Numbered from the stretch's first letter, positions 41,161 through 54,193 are shown. The stretch is DNA of 64,000 nt from Pseudomonas sp. (GCF_030698175.1 NZ_JAUYNT010000028.1:1-64000); one strand, 5' to 3'. The notes: generated by a model from the letters alone, not told the origin. Made by a program: numbers and translations.

Positions 41161-42264
41161 ATGCATTTCACTATTCAACGCGAAGCTCTGTTGAAACCGC
41201 TGCAACTGGTCGCCGGCGTTGTCGAGCGGCGTCAAACTTTGCCCGTACTCTCCAACGTGTTGCTGGTGGTGCAAGGCCAGCAGTTGTCCCTGACCGGCAC
41301 CGACCTCGAAGTTGAACTGGTCGGCCGGGTGACGTTGGAAGAAGCAGCGGAGCCTGGTGAAATTACTGTGCCGGCGCGCAAGTTGATGGATATTTGCAAG
41401 AGCCTGCCAAGTGACGCGCTGATCGATATCCGCGTGGATGAGCAAAAACTCATCGTCAAAGCTGGCCGTAGTCGTTTCACCCTGTCGACCTTGCCGGCCA
41501 ATGATTTCCCCTCGGTTGAAGAGGGTCAGGGTTCACTGACTTTCGTTTTGTCACAGCAAAAATTGCGTCGCCTAATTGAGCGCACCAGTTTCGCCATGGC
41601 CCAGCAGGATGTGCGTTATTACCTGAATGGCATGCTGCTGGAAGTCAGCGCCAATGTGCTGCGCGCCGTGGCCACCGACGGCCACCGCCTGGCGATGTGT
41701 GCCATGGAAGCCGGCATCGAACACGCCGACAAGCATCAGGTGATAGTGCCGCGTAAAGGCATTCTCGAACTGGCGCGCCTGCTCACCGAGCAAGATGGCA
41801 CCGTCAGCATCGTACTGGGTCAGCACCATATTCGTGCCACTACCGGCGAGTTCACCTTCACCTCGAAACTGGTCGACGGCAAGTTCCCCGACTACGAACG
41901 TGTGCTGCCACGCGGCGGTGACAAGCTGGTATTGGCTGACCGCCAAGGTCTGCGTGAAGCCTTCAGCCGCACCGCGATTTTGTCCAACGAGAAGTACCGT
42001 GGTATTCGTCTGCAACTGGCTTCGGGTTTGCTGAAAATGCAGGCCAACAACCCAGAGCAAGAAGAAGCCGAAGAAGAAGTGGCAGTTGATTACAACGGCG
42101 GCAGTCTGGAGATTGGCTTCAACGTCAGCTATCTGCTGGATGTGTTGGGCGTGATGAGCACCGATCAAGTACGGCTGATTTTGTCCGACTCCAACAGCAG
42201 CGCCCTGGTGCAAGAAGCAGGCAACGACGATTCCTCCTACGTGGTTATGCCGATGCGTCTGTAA
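41161..42264 (+). CDS. dnaN: DNA polymerase III beta sliding clamp
   Basis: A 367-residue clamp of three similar domains, starting MHFTIQREALLKPLQLVAGV and ending in the conserved YVVMPMRL. It follows dnaA by 50 bases. The downstream gap to recF contains a structured repeat, so recF may depend on read-through across it. Confidence 0.98.
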   Translation: MHFTIQREALLKPLQLVAGVVERRQTLPVLSNVLLVVQGQQLSLTGTDLEVELVGRVTLEEAAEPGEITVPARKLMDICKSLPSDALIDIRVDEQKLIVKAGRSRFTLSTLPANDFPSVEEGQGSLTFVLSQQKLRRLIERTSFAMAQQDVRYYLNGMLLEVSANVLRAVATDGHRLAMCAMEAGIEHADKHQVIVPRKGILELARLLTEQDGTVSIVLGQHHIRATTGEFTFTSKLVDGKFPDYERVLPRGGDKLVLADRQGLREAFSRTAILSNEKYRGIRLQLASGLLKMQANNPEQEEAEEEVAVDYNGGSLEIGFNVSYLLDVLGVMSTDQVRLILSDSNSSALVQEAGNDDSSYVVMPMRL

Positions 42265-42267
42265 CCG

Positions 42268-42409
42268 ACAGACCGTTGAATAACTACTACGCTCGGCCAT
42301 GCCGCGTTGGGATCAGTTTCGGAGTGCTCATGTACTACCCGTACACTGCGCTTCCTCAACAGATCCTGCCTTGCCTGACCTTCGCTCGCTACGTTCTGCA
42401 ACGGTCTGT
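42268..42409. repeat. dispersed structured repeat, copy B (dnaN–recF)
   Basis: The ends ACAGACCGTTG and CAACGGTCTGT are a perfect 11-bp inverted repeat. The interior (CTACTACGCTCGGCCATGCC, TGCTCATGTACTACCCGTAC, TGCCTTGCCTGACCTTCGCT) aligns with copy A in the atp operon, although the outer stems of the two copies differ in sequence. Confidence 0.78.
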
Positions 42410-42415
42410 TAGCTA

Positions 42416-45939
<3,524 letters not shown>

Positions 45940-46009
45940 TCAGGTTGTCGATGGGCAGGTTAATTGCCATGGTCGCGCAAGTTATTGTCATGGCAAAAAG
46001 CGTCACTAC

Positions 46010-46033
46010 CCCGGCCTAGCGCCGGGGTTTTTC
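46010..46033 (+). terminator. terminator of gyrB
   Basis: CCCCGGC pairs with GCCGGGG around a 5-base loop and is followed by five T. Confidence 0.9.
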
Positions 46034-46197
46034 TTTCTGGTTCAGTAGGTTAGAAACAGCTGAGTAGTGTCCTGTAGGTGGTGTATGTAGTGAAGCTACA
46101 GGGACAGCCGCAAAATCTCGTTTTGGATGATGCAAAAATCTGGGAGATTTGCGGGGGAAATGCTGTGATGCAATTTACGCCAATCAAAACAGCATCG

Positions 46198-46229
46198 CCC
46201 ATCAGCCCTCTCAAAACACCGCTGATGGG
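46198..46229. other. hairpin in the dinD leader
   Basis: CCCATCAGC and GCTGATGGG form a perfect 9-bp stem over a 14-base loop, about 65 bases before dinD, without a T-run. It may be an operator or an mRNA structure. No LexA-type CTG-N10-CAG box was found nearby. Confidence 0.35.
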
Positions 46230-46294
46230 TAGGCAGTGCGAGATGCTTCCAAACCCTGTGCTCGCGCAATCCTTCGATTAATAAAGGAATGATG

Positions 46295-47158
46295 ATGACT
46301 GACAAACGCATCGCTCAACAGCACCATGAAACCTTTGCAGGCATACGTCAGCTGGATGCCGATGGCAATGAGTTCTGGCTGGCCCGCCAACTGGCCAAGG
46401 TGTTGGACTACTCGCAATACCGCCATTTTTTGCCGGTAATTGAGCGTGCAAAAGAGGCCTGCCTCAACAGTGGTCAGCCTGTGATAGACCATATTGAGGA
46501 TGTCCTCACAATGGTTGATATCGGTTCTGGTGCCAAACGTCAGGTAGAGGACTTCCGCCTTTCCCGCTATGCCTGCTACCTCATCGTGCAAAACGGCGAT
46601 CCCGGCAAACCGGTGATCGCTAACGGGCAAACCTACTTTGCTATGCAAACGCGGCGACAAGAATTGGCCGATGACGCCAAGTTCAGGCAACTGAGTGAAG
46701 ATGAAAAACGCATAGCCATTCGCAATGAACTGGCAGCCCACAATAAGTACCTGGCAGCCGCCGCCAAGGAAGCAGGCGTGGAAACCGGTATCGACTTCGC
46801 CATCTTCCAAGATCATGGATACAAGGGGCTTTATGGTGGCTTGGGTAATAAGGAAATTCATGCGCGCAAGGGCTTGAAGAAAAGCCAGAAAATCCTCGAT
46901 CACATGGGCAGTACCGAGCTGGCCGCCAATCTGTTCCGCGCCACGCAAACTGAAGAAAAATTGCGTCGGGATGACGTGAGCGCTAAGTCTCAGGCCAACA
47001 AAACTCACTTCGAGGTTGGGCGTAAGGTGCGCGAAACCATTGCTGAGTTGGGCGGCACTATGCCGGAGAGTCTACCTACACCAGATAGCAGCATTCAGCA
47101 GCTTGAGTCAGCCAAAAAGAAACTGGCTAAGAATGAAGATGGAAAACTGAACGGATAG
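46295..47158 (+). CDS. dinD: DNA-damage-inducible protein D family
   Basis: A 287-residue DinD-like protein. The N-terminal BRO/KilA-N-related region has EFWLARQLAKVLDYSQYRHF, and the DinD-typical QTRRQELADDAKFRQLSEDE and GLYGGLGNKEIHARKGL follow. E. coli DinD modulates RecA filaments. Three ATGs occur in a row; the third, 7 bases after AGGA, is chosen. It lies directly upstream of the type I restriction locus, where dinD-like genes are often found. SOS control is not evident from the DNA. Confidence 0.85.
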   Translation: MTDKRIAQQHHETFAGIRQLDADGNEFWLARQLAKVLDYSQYRHFLPVIERAKEACLNSGQPVIDHIEDVLTMVDIGSGAKRQVEDFRLSRYACYLIVQNGDPGKPVIANGQTYFAMQTRRQELADDAKFRQLSEDEKRIAIRNELAAHNKYLAAAAKEAGVETGIDFAIFQDHGYKGLYGGLGNKEIHARKGLKKSQKILDHMGSTELAANLFRATQTEEKLRRDDVSAKSQANKTHFEVGRKVRETIAELGGTMPESLPTPDSSIQQLESAKKKLAKNEDGKLNG

Positions 47159-47233
47159 CTTGTCCAGGGGAAGATGGTGATAGCACTGATTCAACGCTTT
47201 CGATCAATGCGTGGCCGCCCTGCCACTGGTAGG

Positions 47234-47290
47234 TGGCCAAAGTTAATCGCCACTTCGGTCAAAGTTAAGCGGTTCGGCCAAAGTTAATTG
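47234..47290. repeat. triplet of CAAAGTTAA repeats, possible IS21-type end
   Basis: CCAAAGTTAA, TCAAAGTTAA and CCAAAGTTAA start at 47237, 47259 and 47278, each preceded by GG. Multiple short repeats at the ends are typical of IS21-family elements. No transposase remains nearby, so this could be an excision or deletion scar. Confidence 0.4.
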
Positions 47291-47308
47291 CTACTGCCAT
47301 GCTGATAT

Positions 47309-47347
47309 AACCCCGTCAGATCGTGAGATCTGGCGGGGTTTTGTCTT
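47309..47347 (+). terminator. terminator upstream of hsdM
   Basis: AACCCCGTCAGATC and GATCTGGCGGGGTT form a 14-bp stem with one G·T pair and a GTGA loop, followed by TTGTCTTTT. It insulates the hsd genes from dinD. Confidence 0.8.
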
Positions 47348-47499
47348 TTAGGCGGGGCCGATTTATGGCGGGCTTGGACGGCGCTGTTGGTACAATCGAG
47401 GCCAGCTAATTTCTCAGATCGACCACGCTGCCAATACTCCAGCGCTAGCTGTTTAGAGTCGGCAAGCCTGGCGCACCCTTCACAAGGATTGACCCTCGC

Positions 47500-49122
47500 A
47501 TGGCGCAGCAACTTTCTCTCGAAACCCTCGAATCTTGGCTTTGGGAATCCGCCAATATCCTGCGTGGCTCCATCGACTCGTCGGACTTCAAGAACTACAT
47601 CTTTGGCCTGTTATTTCTTAAGCGCTTCAACGATGTGTTCGATGAGCGTGTTGCTCAGCTGATCGAGGCTGATGGGCTTAGCTACGCGGATGCGCAGGAA
47701 GAGATTGAAGATAAATGGGGTAGCTTTCCGCAGAGTGCCCGCTGGTTTGAGCTGATTGCCCGTACCGAAAACATTGGTGAGGCGCTGGATAAAGCCTTCG
47801 CCACCATCGAAGCGAACAACACCGAGTTGCAACACGTGCTCACCGCCACCCAGTACGGTGACAAGCGCGTGCTGTCGGATGGCACCTTGCAGCGCCTGCT
47901 GCGGCACTTCAACCAATACAAGCTGGGCAATGCCGACCTGTACAAGGCCGACATGCTCGGCGATGCCTACGAATACCTGATCAAGCAGTTCGCCGACGAC
48001 GCCGGCAAAAAAGGCGGCGAGTTCTATACACCCAAGGCGGTGGTACAACTGGTGGTCGAGCTGATCGACCCGCAACCCGGCCACAGCGTGTACGACCCCA
48101 CCTGCGGCAGCGGCGGCATGTTGGTGGAGAGCGCCCATCACGTTGCCGGCTTAGCCAACGGCACCCTGATGGGCGGCAAGCCGAATGTGCTGCTGTATGG
48201 GCAGGAAAAGAACCTCGGCACCTGGGCCATCGCCAAGCTCAACCTGTACCTGCACAACATGCGTGCCGAGATCGAGCGCGGCGATACTTTGGTCGAACCC
48301 AGGCATCTCGATGGCGATTACCTGAAAACTTTTGACCGGGTGATTGCCAACCCGCCTTTCTCGGCCAAGTCCTGGTGGACGCCGCTGGAACTGTCCAATG
48401 AGTCCGAGCAAGACAGCGACAAGAAGCCCAAAGCGCCGAACTACAAACAGGTCAGTGACCCCTATGGCCGCTTCGTTTATGGCATCCCGCCACGTGGCTA
48501 TGCCGACCTCGCCTTCGCCCAGCATATGCTGGCCAGTCTCAAGGCCGATGGGCGCATGGGCATTATCCTGCCCCATGGCGTGCTGTTCCGTAGTGGTGAA
48601 GAAGGCAAGATTCGCCAGGGCCTGCTGTTCGGCACCGATGCCGCCAGCGGCAACCAGCCCGGCGACCTGATCGAAGCCATAGTCGGCCTGCCCTCGGCGC
48701 TGTTCTACAACACCGGCATTCCGGCCTGCGTGCTGATTCTTAACAAGCAGAAACCGGCGAGCCTCAAGGGCAAGGTCATCATCATCGATGCCAGCCGCGA
48801 CTACCTGGTCGGCAAGGCCCAGAACAGTCTGCGCCCCGAAGACCTCGTGCAGGTTGTCGCTACCCATAAAGCCGCCTTCGAGACCCAGGCCGAAGTCGAT
48901 AACTACTGCCGAGTGGTCAGCCTGGACGAAATTCGCGGTAACGATGGCAACCTGAATATCTCTCGCTATATCGATAATGGTGAGACCGAAGAAACCGTGG
49001 ATGTTGCGGCGACCTTGGCGCAACTGGCCACGCTGGCCGAAGAGGAATTGCAGATTGATGCGCGGCTGAATGGCTATCTGGCGGAGCTGGGGTTGCTGGG
49101 GTTGCTGGGGACTGAGGCATGA
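47500..49122 (+). CDS. hsdM: type I restriction-modification DNA methylase subunit
   Basis: A 540-residue N6-adenine methyltransferase. The N-terminal helical domain begins LETLESWLWESANILRG. The SAM-binding motif DPTCGSGGMLVESAHHVAGL is at about residue 200 and the catalytic NPPF in VIANPPFSAKSWW at about 284. Near the 3' end a 9-base repeat gives the peptide LGLLGLLG. The stop overlaps the hsdS start (ATGA), so translation is coupled. Confidence 0.96.
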   Translation: MAQQLSLETLESWLWESANILRGSIDSSDFKNYIFGLLFLKRFNDVFDERVAQLIEADGLSYADAQEEIEDKWGSFPQSARWFELIARTENIGEALDKAFATIEANNTELQHVLTATQYGDKRVLSDGTLQRLLRHFNQYKLGNADLYKADMLGDAYEYLIKQFADDAGKKGGEFYTPKAVVQLVVELIDPQPGHSVYDPTCGSGGMLVESAHHVAGLANGTLMGGKPNVLLYGQEKNLGTWAIAKLNLYLHNMRAEIERGDTLVEPRHLDGDYLKTFDRVIANPPFSAKSWWTPLELSNESEQDSDKKPKAPNYKQVSDPYGRFVYGIPPRGYADLAFAQHMLASLKADGRMGIILPHGVLFRSGEEGKIRQGLLFGTDAASGNQPGDLIEAIVGLPSALFYNTGIPACVLILNKQKPASLKGKVIIIDASRDYLVGKAQNSLRPEDLVQVVATHKAAFETQAEVDNYCRVVSLDEIRGNDGNLNISRYIDNGETEETVDVAATLAQLATLAEEELQIDARLNGYLAELGLLGLLGTEA

Positions 49123-50450
49123 GCTTGGATGGCAAGCCGGGGTATCGCGAAACTGAAGCAGGATGGATACCGTCGGAGTGGAAAGCCAGCAAACTTGGCG
49201 AGCATGTTATTAAGGTCGGGAGCGGTATAACCCCTAAAGGAGGAAGCGAATCCTATTTGTCTTCAGGAGTTCCGCTAATTCGAAGCCAGAACGTGTTGTG
49301 GGGAAAATTCAGCCTAAAGGAAGTGGCGCATATTTCGAATGACCAGCATGAACGCATGGCTAACTCTGCTCTCCAGCCATTAGATGTACTTTTAAATATC
49401 ACTGGAGCATCCATTGGTCGTTGTGCTGTATTGCCGGTTGGATTTGGCGAAGGCAATGTCAATCAGCACGTTTGTATTATTCGGCCTACCGACTCATTGA
49501 ATTCGATGTTCCTTTCTTACTGCTTGAACTCCCCGTTTGGGCAAGGGCAAATCAGCAAACTTCAAGCTGGCGGTAACCGCGAAGGACTTAACTTTCAGCA
49601 AATTCGCGGCTTTACAGTTGCACTTCCGTCGCTCCCCGAGCAACAAAAAATCGCCAGCATCCTCACGGCCGTGGACGACAAGCTGGATGTGATTGCTCGC
49701 CAGATTGCTGCCACCCAAAGCCTCAAGCAAGGCCTGATGCAAACTCTGTTTAGCCGTGGTGTTGGCACCCAAGACGCCACAGGTCGTTGGCAGGCGCATA
49801 CCGAGTTCAAGGACAGTGAGTTTGGTGAGATTCCAATCGGATGGGAGTGTCGCCCAATTGGTTCCATCGCGAAAATCGTCAATGGGAACGCTTTCAAAAG
49901 TAACTTATTTAACGATACAGGCATTCCAATAATCAGGATCTCAAACATAAAACCAGACTTCACTGTAAGAATAGAAAGTTCTGTTTGTTATGAAGAAGAC
50001 TTGAAATTAAAGCGATTCATGGTGATGTCTGGTGATGTATTAATTGCAATGTCAGGGGCTACAACAGGGAAAGTTGGGCGGTATTACGGGGAAGAGTTTT
50101 GCTATCTAAATCAGCGCGTGGGAAGGTTTGATGTAGACCCGCAGCATGCCTCTAGTGATTTTTTGTTCCATTTTCTTAGAGAGAGCACGACGCAAACCTT
50201 ACTTCTTGCAACTGCCGCTGGCGGGGCACAGCCAAACATTAGTTCTGGAAATATTGAGTCAATTAGACTGCGAGTTCCACCCCTGAACGAGCAGACGAAA
50301 ATTGCAGAAATACTAAACGCCTTAGACTCAAAGCTGGAGTGCTTTAAGTCTAAGGAAATGCACTACAAAAATCTAAAGCGCGGCCTGATGCAAAAGCTGC
50401 TAACCGGCGAATGGCGGGTCAAACTCGATAGTGCCGCCAGTGCCGCCTGA
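49119..50450 (+). CDS. hsdS: type I restriction-modification specificity subunit
   Basis: A 443-residue subunit with two target-recognition domains, about residues 15–165 and 230–380. Each is followed by a related conserved helix: LPEQQKIASILTAVDDKLDV and LNEQTKIAEILNALDSKLEC. Each then has LKQGLMQ or LKRGLMQ. The two domains set the two halves of a split recognition sequence. The second domain in particular is more AT-rich than hsdM or hsdR, as expected for exchanged specificity cassettes. The target is not predictable by eye. Confidence 0.95.
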   Translation: MSLDGKPGYRETEAGWIPSEWKASKLGEHVIKVGSGITPKGGSESYLSSGVPLIRSQNVLWGKFSLKEVAHISNDQHERMANSALQPLDVLLNITGASIGRCAVLPVGFGEGNVNQHVCIIRPTDSLNSMFLSYCLNSPFGQGQISKLQAGGNREGLNFQQIRGFTVALPSLPEQQKIASILTAVDDKLDVIARQIAATQSLKQGLMQTLFSRGVGTQDATGRWQAHTEFKDSEFGEIPIGWECRPIGSIAKIVNGNAFKSNLFNDTGIPIIRISNIKPDFTVRIESSVCYEEDLKLKRFMVMSGDVLIAMSGATTGKVGRYYGEEFCYLNQRVGRFDVDPQHASSDFLFHFLRESTTQTLLLATAAGGAQPNISSGNIESIRLRVPPLNEQTKIAEILNALDSKLECFKSKEMHYKNLKRGLMQKLLTGEWRVKLDSAASAA

Positions 50451-50892
50451 GTCGTTATTTATGGCTCTGTACCAGTTAGGTGTTGGGTGCGAAACCTAGG
50501 GTGGGCTTTAACGCGGTAATTCGTAGGGTGGGTTAGGCGCATGACCACGGGCTATTGGCTGATGCTTATTCAGTTGCGCCGTAACCCACCAGATGGGATC
50601 GGCCGATTACCGCTTGGTGGGTTACGTGGCGCACATATTTCGCAGTTGATGTTCTGACTCTGCTCTGCGCCACTAACCCACCCTACAAAAGCTGCGTGCA
50701 ACACATAACTGGAACAGAACCTTATTTATGGCCGAAACCTCCCCTCAGACGATTTGCCTGTGGCAGTTGGCAAGCTGATACGCGAGTCCAAGCAGTTCGA
50801 AATACCTAAGCAAAGCCAAGCAGATCAAGCCGGCTCGATCATTTGCTATCGCAGTCGCCCCGAGGGAAACCTCCAAGGAACAGGAGTAGAAC
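50451..50892. other. hsdS–hsdR intergenic region
   Basis: Besides the MITE-like element, a partial copy of its end (TAGGGTGGGC) lies at about 50500. The last 120 bases carry the hsdR leader with AGGAACAGGAG before the GTG start. No gene is supported. Confidence 0.5.
50523..50686. mobile_element. MITE-like element with nested inverted repeats
   Basis: The outer ends GTAGGGTGGGTTAG and CTAACCCACCCTAC form a perfect 14-bp inverted repeat 164 bp apart. Inside, CGTAACCCACCA and TGGTGGGTTACG form a second perfect 12-bp inverted repeat. There is no open frame. It separates hsdS from hsdR. Confidence 0.75.
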
Positions 50893-53800
50893 GTGAGACT
50901 GTCGCCAGAAAAAATCGGAGTAGAGCTGCCGGCCATCGAGTGGCTGGTGAAGTTGGGCTACACCCATCTTCCCGGCAGCTTGGTGAAGGTTGAGCACCGC
51001 CACCTCGCGCCGATGCTGCTGGAGGTTTTGCAGGCACGGCTGCTGGATCTAAATCCATGGCTGGCCAGTGCTCCCGGTGGCGTCGATGCCGCGCTTATCG
51101 AGCTGCGCAAAAGGGTTACCGATAAGCTATTGCCTGCGAACAAAGCGTTTTGGGAGCAGGTGGTACATCGCTCGGATATCCAGGTGAAGGATGTCGAGGG
51201 CAAGTTGCGCAGCGTGCGGTTTTTCGATGCCAGCACTGCCGGCAACAACGACTTCCATGTGGTCGACCAATACGTGGGCCGCAATGCCGATGGCGGTATA
51301 TTCCGGCCCGACCTGCTGCTGTTCGTAAATGGTCTGCCGCTGGCCATTATCGAATGCAAGGCCAGCCACCACCGGCTGGATGAAGCCTTGGGTCAGTTGG
51401 ACGGTTATCAGCGCACTTTCCCGGATCAGTTTGTTTTTAATCAGCTCTGTGTGGGCCTTAATCGACGTGATGGGTTGTATGGGGCCATCCTCAGCAAACC
51501 AGCCTTCTATGCACGCTATCGGTTGCAAGACGGCGACCGTGCCACTGTGGCCAGCTTGTTGGGTAATGAGCCAAGCGAGCAAGACCAACTGCTGTGGGCG
51601 TTGTTTGAGCCGAATCGCTTCCTAGAGCTAATCACCCATTTCGTATTGTTCGAAACCCGCGACGCTAAGACGGTGAAAAAACTGCCGCGTTATCAGCAAT
51701 GGCGTGCAGTGCGTAAAGCGGTGGCCAGGTTGTCGGCCCCTAAGCCAATGGGCGGCGTGGTTTGGCACACTCAGGGCAGCGGTAAATCGCTGACCATGGC
51801 GCTGCTGGCACGCATGCTAAGGGCTGACAGCACCGGGCTAAATAACCCCACGGTACTGGTGCTAACCGACCGTAAAGACCTCGATAAGCAGATTTTCGAT
51901 ACCTTTCACGCGGTGGGAATCAAGGCCATTCAAGCGGTATCGGTCGAAGGTTTGCTGAAGATGCTATCCAATGATTACGGCAGCATCTTCACCAGCACGG
52001 TGCAAAAATTCCAAGAGAATGAACAACCTCAGGCCACGCTGGATAGCACTCCAGATGATGAGGAAGATGACGTCTTGCAAGCAACTCGGCATCGACGGGT
52101 GCGTGAGGAGAAAGACTTCTTCATCCTTGAAGAGCGCAATGTTCACTATCGGCAAATGAACGAGCACGGCGTACTGCGCAAACCCAAGTGGGAAGAAGTT
52201 AGTCGCGAGAAGGTGAACTTCCGAGTGCTCAGCACTAAGCCGAATTTCTATGTGCTGGTGGATGAAGCGCATCGTAGCCAATACGACTTCTTGGCGGCGT
52301 TTATGCGGGCCAGCTTGCCGAATGCCAAGTTCATCGCCTTTACCGGCACCCCGCTGCTGCAAGACGACAAACACACCTTGGGCGAGTTTGGCGGCGGCGA
52401 GTACATCGACGAATACCGGCTGCACGAAGCCGTGGCCGATGGCGCTACCCTGCCGATTAAATACCAGGATGCTTGGGTGGCGCTGTCGGCCAATGCCGCG
52501 CTGGATCAGGCCTTCAAAAAGCAGTTTGGCGATGCCAGCGAGGGCAAGCAGCTCGCGCTGAAACGCGAACTGCTGTCGAGATGGCGCCAGGCCGGCGACC
52601 GCATGGAACAGGTTGCCGAGCATTTGCTTGAGCACTTCATCAGCAACGTCCAGGCCAAGGGCTTGAAGGCCATGCTGGTGTGTGATGGTCGGGATATGGC
52701 GGTGCGCTATAAGGACTTGCTCGATGCCAGCATGGCCAAACGAGCCGCGCTGGGCCTGCCAACCTTTGACAGCAAGGTGGTTATTTCACTGGCCAGCATT
52801 ACCGCCTCCCGTACCGGCGCATCGGTGCAGGAAGAGGCGGCAGAGTACGAGGTGAGCCTCGACCAGATACAGAGCATTGAGGAGCGGGTACGGGCCGAAG
52901 TGAAAGCCGGCAAGGTGCCGGTGGCCATGCCATCCGAGCAAATTGCTAATTTCGTCAGCAAGCTCTTCCCCCTGCCCTACGGCGATGAGAGCAAGGGGCT
53001 GGATGGTAAGCCGCGTGGTAATAACGTTGGCTTGATCATTGTTTCGGACATGCTGCTCACCGGCTGGGATGCGCCCATTGTTGGCACCATGTACCTGGAT
53101 AAACCGCTCAAGGAGCACAGCCTGCTGCAAGCCATTGCACGGGTAAACCGCACCTTGGAGGGCAAGAATGCCGGTTATATCGTCGACTACCATGGCGTGG
53201 TTGAGCATCTCGACCATGCGCTGAAAATTTACGGCGGTGAGGTTAAACCTTCGCAGGTCTGGGAAGGCGTGCAAACCGAGTTGCCCAAGCTGCAAGCCAC
53301 CCTTGAACTCATCCTCAAGCTGCTGCCGAGAAAGCATGACCCGGTCAGTCAGCGTGAGGACTATAAGGATGACGCAGAGCGTGCCCTTGACCCAGCTACC
53401 AAGCTGGATGTGGTCGAAGAGTTCCTCGACTTGGTGAAGCAGTTCAACCGCTCTATCGACATCATTTTGCCGGATGTTCGCTGCGTGCCGTTCAAACCGT
53501 ACTTCACCCTGTTCGCTGAAATCCGCCTGATGTTGCGCGATAAATTACCGGGCAACACTTACAACGAACGCATCACCAAACTTGAGTCGGTGCTGTTGCA
53601 GCAAATGCTGGATGAGTACATTGCGGCTAGCCCGGCCAAGAGCTTGCTCGGGCGCGATGTGTCGATTTTGGATGCGAGCGACATGGCTCGGCTGAAGAAG
53701 CTGGCCAGCCCCGGTAGCCAGGCATTGGTGATGAAGAATCAGCTGAAACACACCATCGCCACTGGCAAAGATAAAGACCCGGCCTTTTTCGACAAGCTGG

Positions 53801-54180
53801 CGCAGGAGCTGGAAAAGCTTCTGGAAGAAGAAAAAGCTGGGCGCATTACCCAGGCGCAGTTTTTGGAACAGCTGGATTTGTTTACCCAGCGTATCCGCGA
53901 CAAGGACAACACCGGTTTCAGTAAACCTGCGCATTCGGCGGTGTATCACTATTTGTCGGCATTGCTGGGTGAAGACACCGCCCGAGTGGCAACCAGCAAG
54001 CTGTTCGAGGACGCAGAGTTGAACCACACCATGGCTGCCGAAAACTGGAAGAAGATGCCTGATCTTCATCCGGTAATCAGGGAGCACTTACGTAAGCTGC
54101 TGATGCCATTGGCCGGCTGGGAGCGCTTGGTGTCGCGTGACCATGCCAAGCGCATCGTTGATATTTTGCTGAAAAACTAA
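50893..54180 (+). CDS. hsdR: type I restriction endonuclease motor subunit
   Basis: A 1095-residue restriction and translocation subunit starting with GTG after GGAG. The N-terminal nuclease has RPDLLLFVNGLPLAIIECKA (D and E-x-K catalytic residues). The SF2 motor has the Walker A TQGSGKSLTMALLARML, the DEAHRSQYDFLAAF box, FTGTPLL, and motif VI QAIARVNRTLEGKNAGYIVD. The C-terminal 200 residues form a helical part joining the complex. It is intact in length. Confidence 0.97.
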   Translation: MRLSPEKIGVELPAIEWLVKLGYTHLPGSLVKVEHRHLAPMLLEVLQARLLDLNPWLASAPGGVDAALIELRKRVTDKLLPANKAFWEQVVHRSDIQVKDVEGKLRSVRFFDASTAGNNDFHVVDQYVGRNADGGIFRPDLLLFVNGLPLAIIECKASHHRLDEALGQLDGYQRTFPDQFVFNQLCVGLNRRDGLYGAILSKPAFYARYRLQDGDRATVASLLGNEPSEQDQLLWALFEPNRFLELITHFVLFETRDAKTVKKLPRYQQWRAVRKAVARLSAPKPMGGVVWHTQGSGKSLTMALLARMLRADSTGLNNPTVLVLTDRKDLDKQIFDTFHAVGIKAIQAVSVEGLLKMLSNDYGSIFTSTVQKFQENEQPQATLDSTPDDEEDDVLQATRHRRVREEKDFFILEERNVHYRQMNEHGVLRKPKWEEVSREKVNFRVLSTKPNFYVLVDEAHRSQYDFLAAFMRASLPNAKFIAFTGTPLLQDDKHTLGEFGGGEYIDEYRLHEAVADGATLPIKYQDAWVALSANAALDQAFKKQFGDASEGKQLALKRELLSRWRQAGDRMEQVAEHLLEHFISNVQAKGLKAMLVCDGRDMAVRYKDLLDASMAKRAALGLPTFDSKVVISLASITASRTGASVQEEAAEYEVSLDQIQSIEERVRAEVKAGKVPVAMPSEQIANFVSKLFPLPYGDESKGLDGKPRGNNVGLIIVSDMLLTGWDAPIVGTMYLDKPLKEHSLLQAIARVNRTLEGKNAGYIVDYHGVVEHLDHALKIYGGEVKPSQVWEGVQTELPKLQATLELILKLLPRKHDPVSQREDYKDDAERALDPATKLDVVEEFLDLVKQFNRSIDIILPDVRCVPFKPYFTLFAEIRLMLRDKLPGNTYNERITKLESVLLQQMLDEYIAASPAKSLLGRDVSILDASDMARLKKLASPGSQALVMKNQLKHTIATGKDKDPAFFDKLAQELEKLLEEEKAGRITQAQFLEQLDLFTQRIRDKDNTGFSKPAHSAVYHYLSALLGEDTARVATSKLFEDAELNHTMAAENWKKMPDLHPVIREHLRKLLMPLAGWERLVSRDHAKRIVDILLKN

Positions 54181-54193
54181 CGCGACCCTGACT

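Larger units (their letters stand above)
47159..47499. other. dinD–hsdM intergenic region
   Basis: It contains three short CAAAGTTAA repeats resembling IS ends (listed separately) and a terminator. The hsdM promoter must lie at about 47345–47480, but I could not identify it with confidence. Confidence 0.45.

Noticed and set aside
46078..46281. 67-codon frame upstream of dinD
   Set aside because: No good ribosome binding site; the hairpin lies inside it and no family is recognised.
46034..46294. SOS box before dinD
   Set aside because: No CTG-N10-CAG palindrome was found by eye.
46289..47008. 265-codon minus-strand frame ending at 46211
   Set aside because: It is antisense to dinD, which has clear family motifs.
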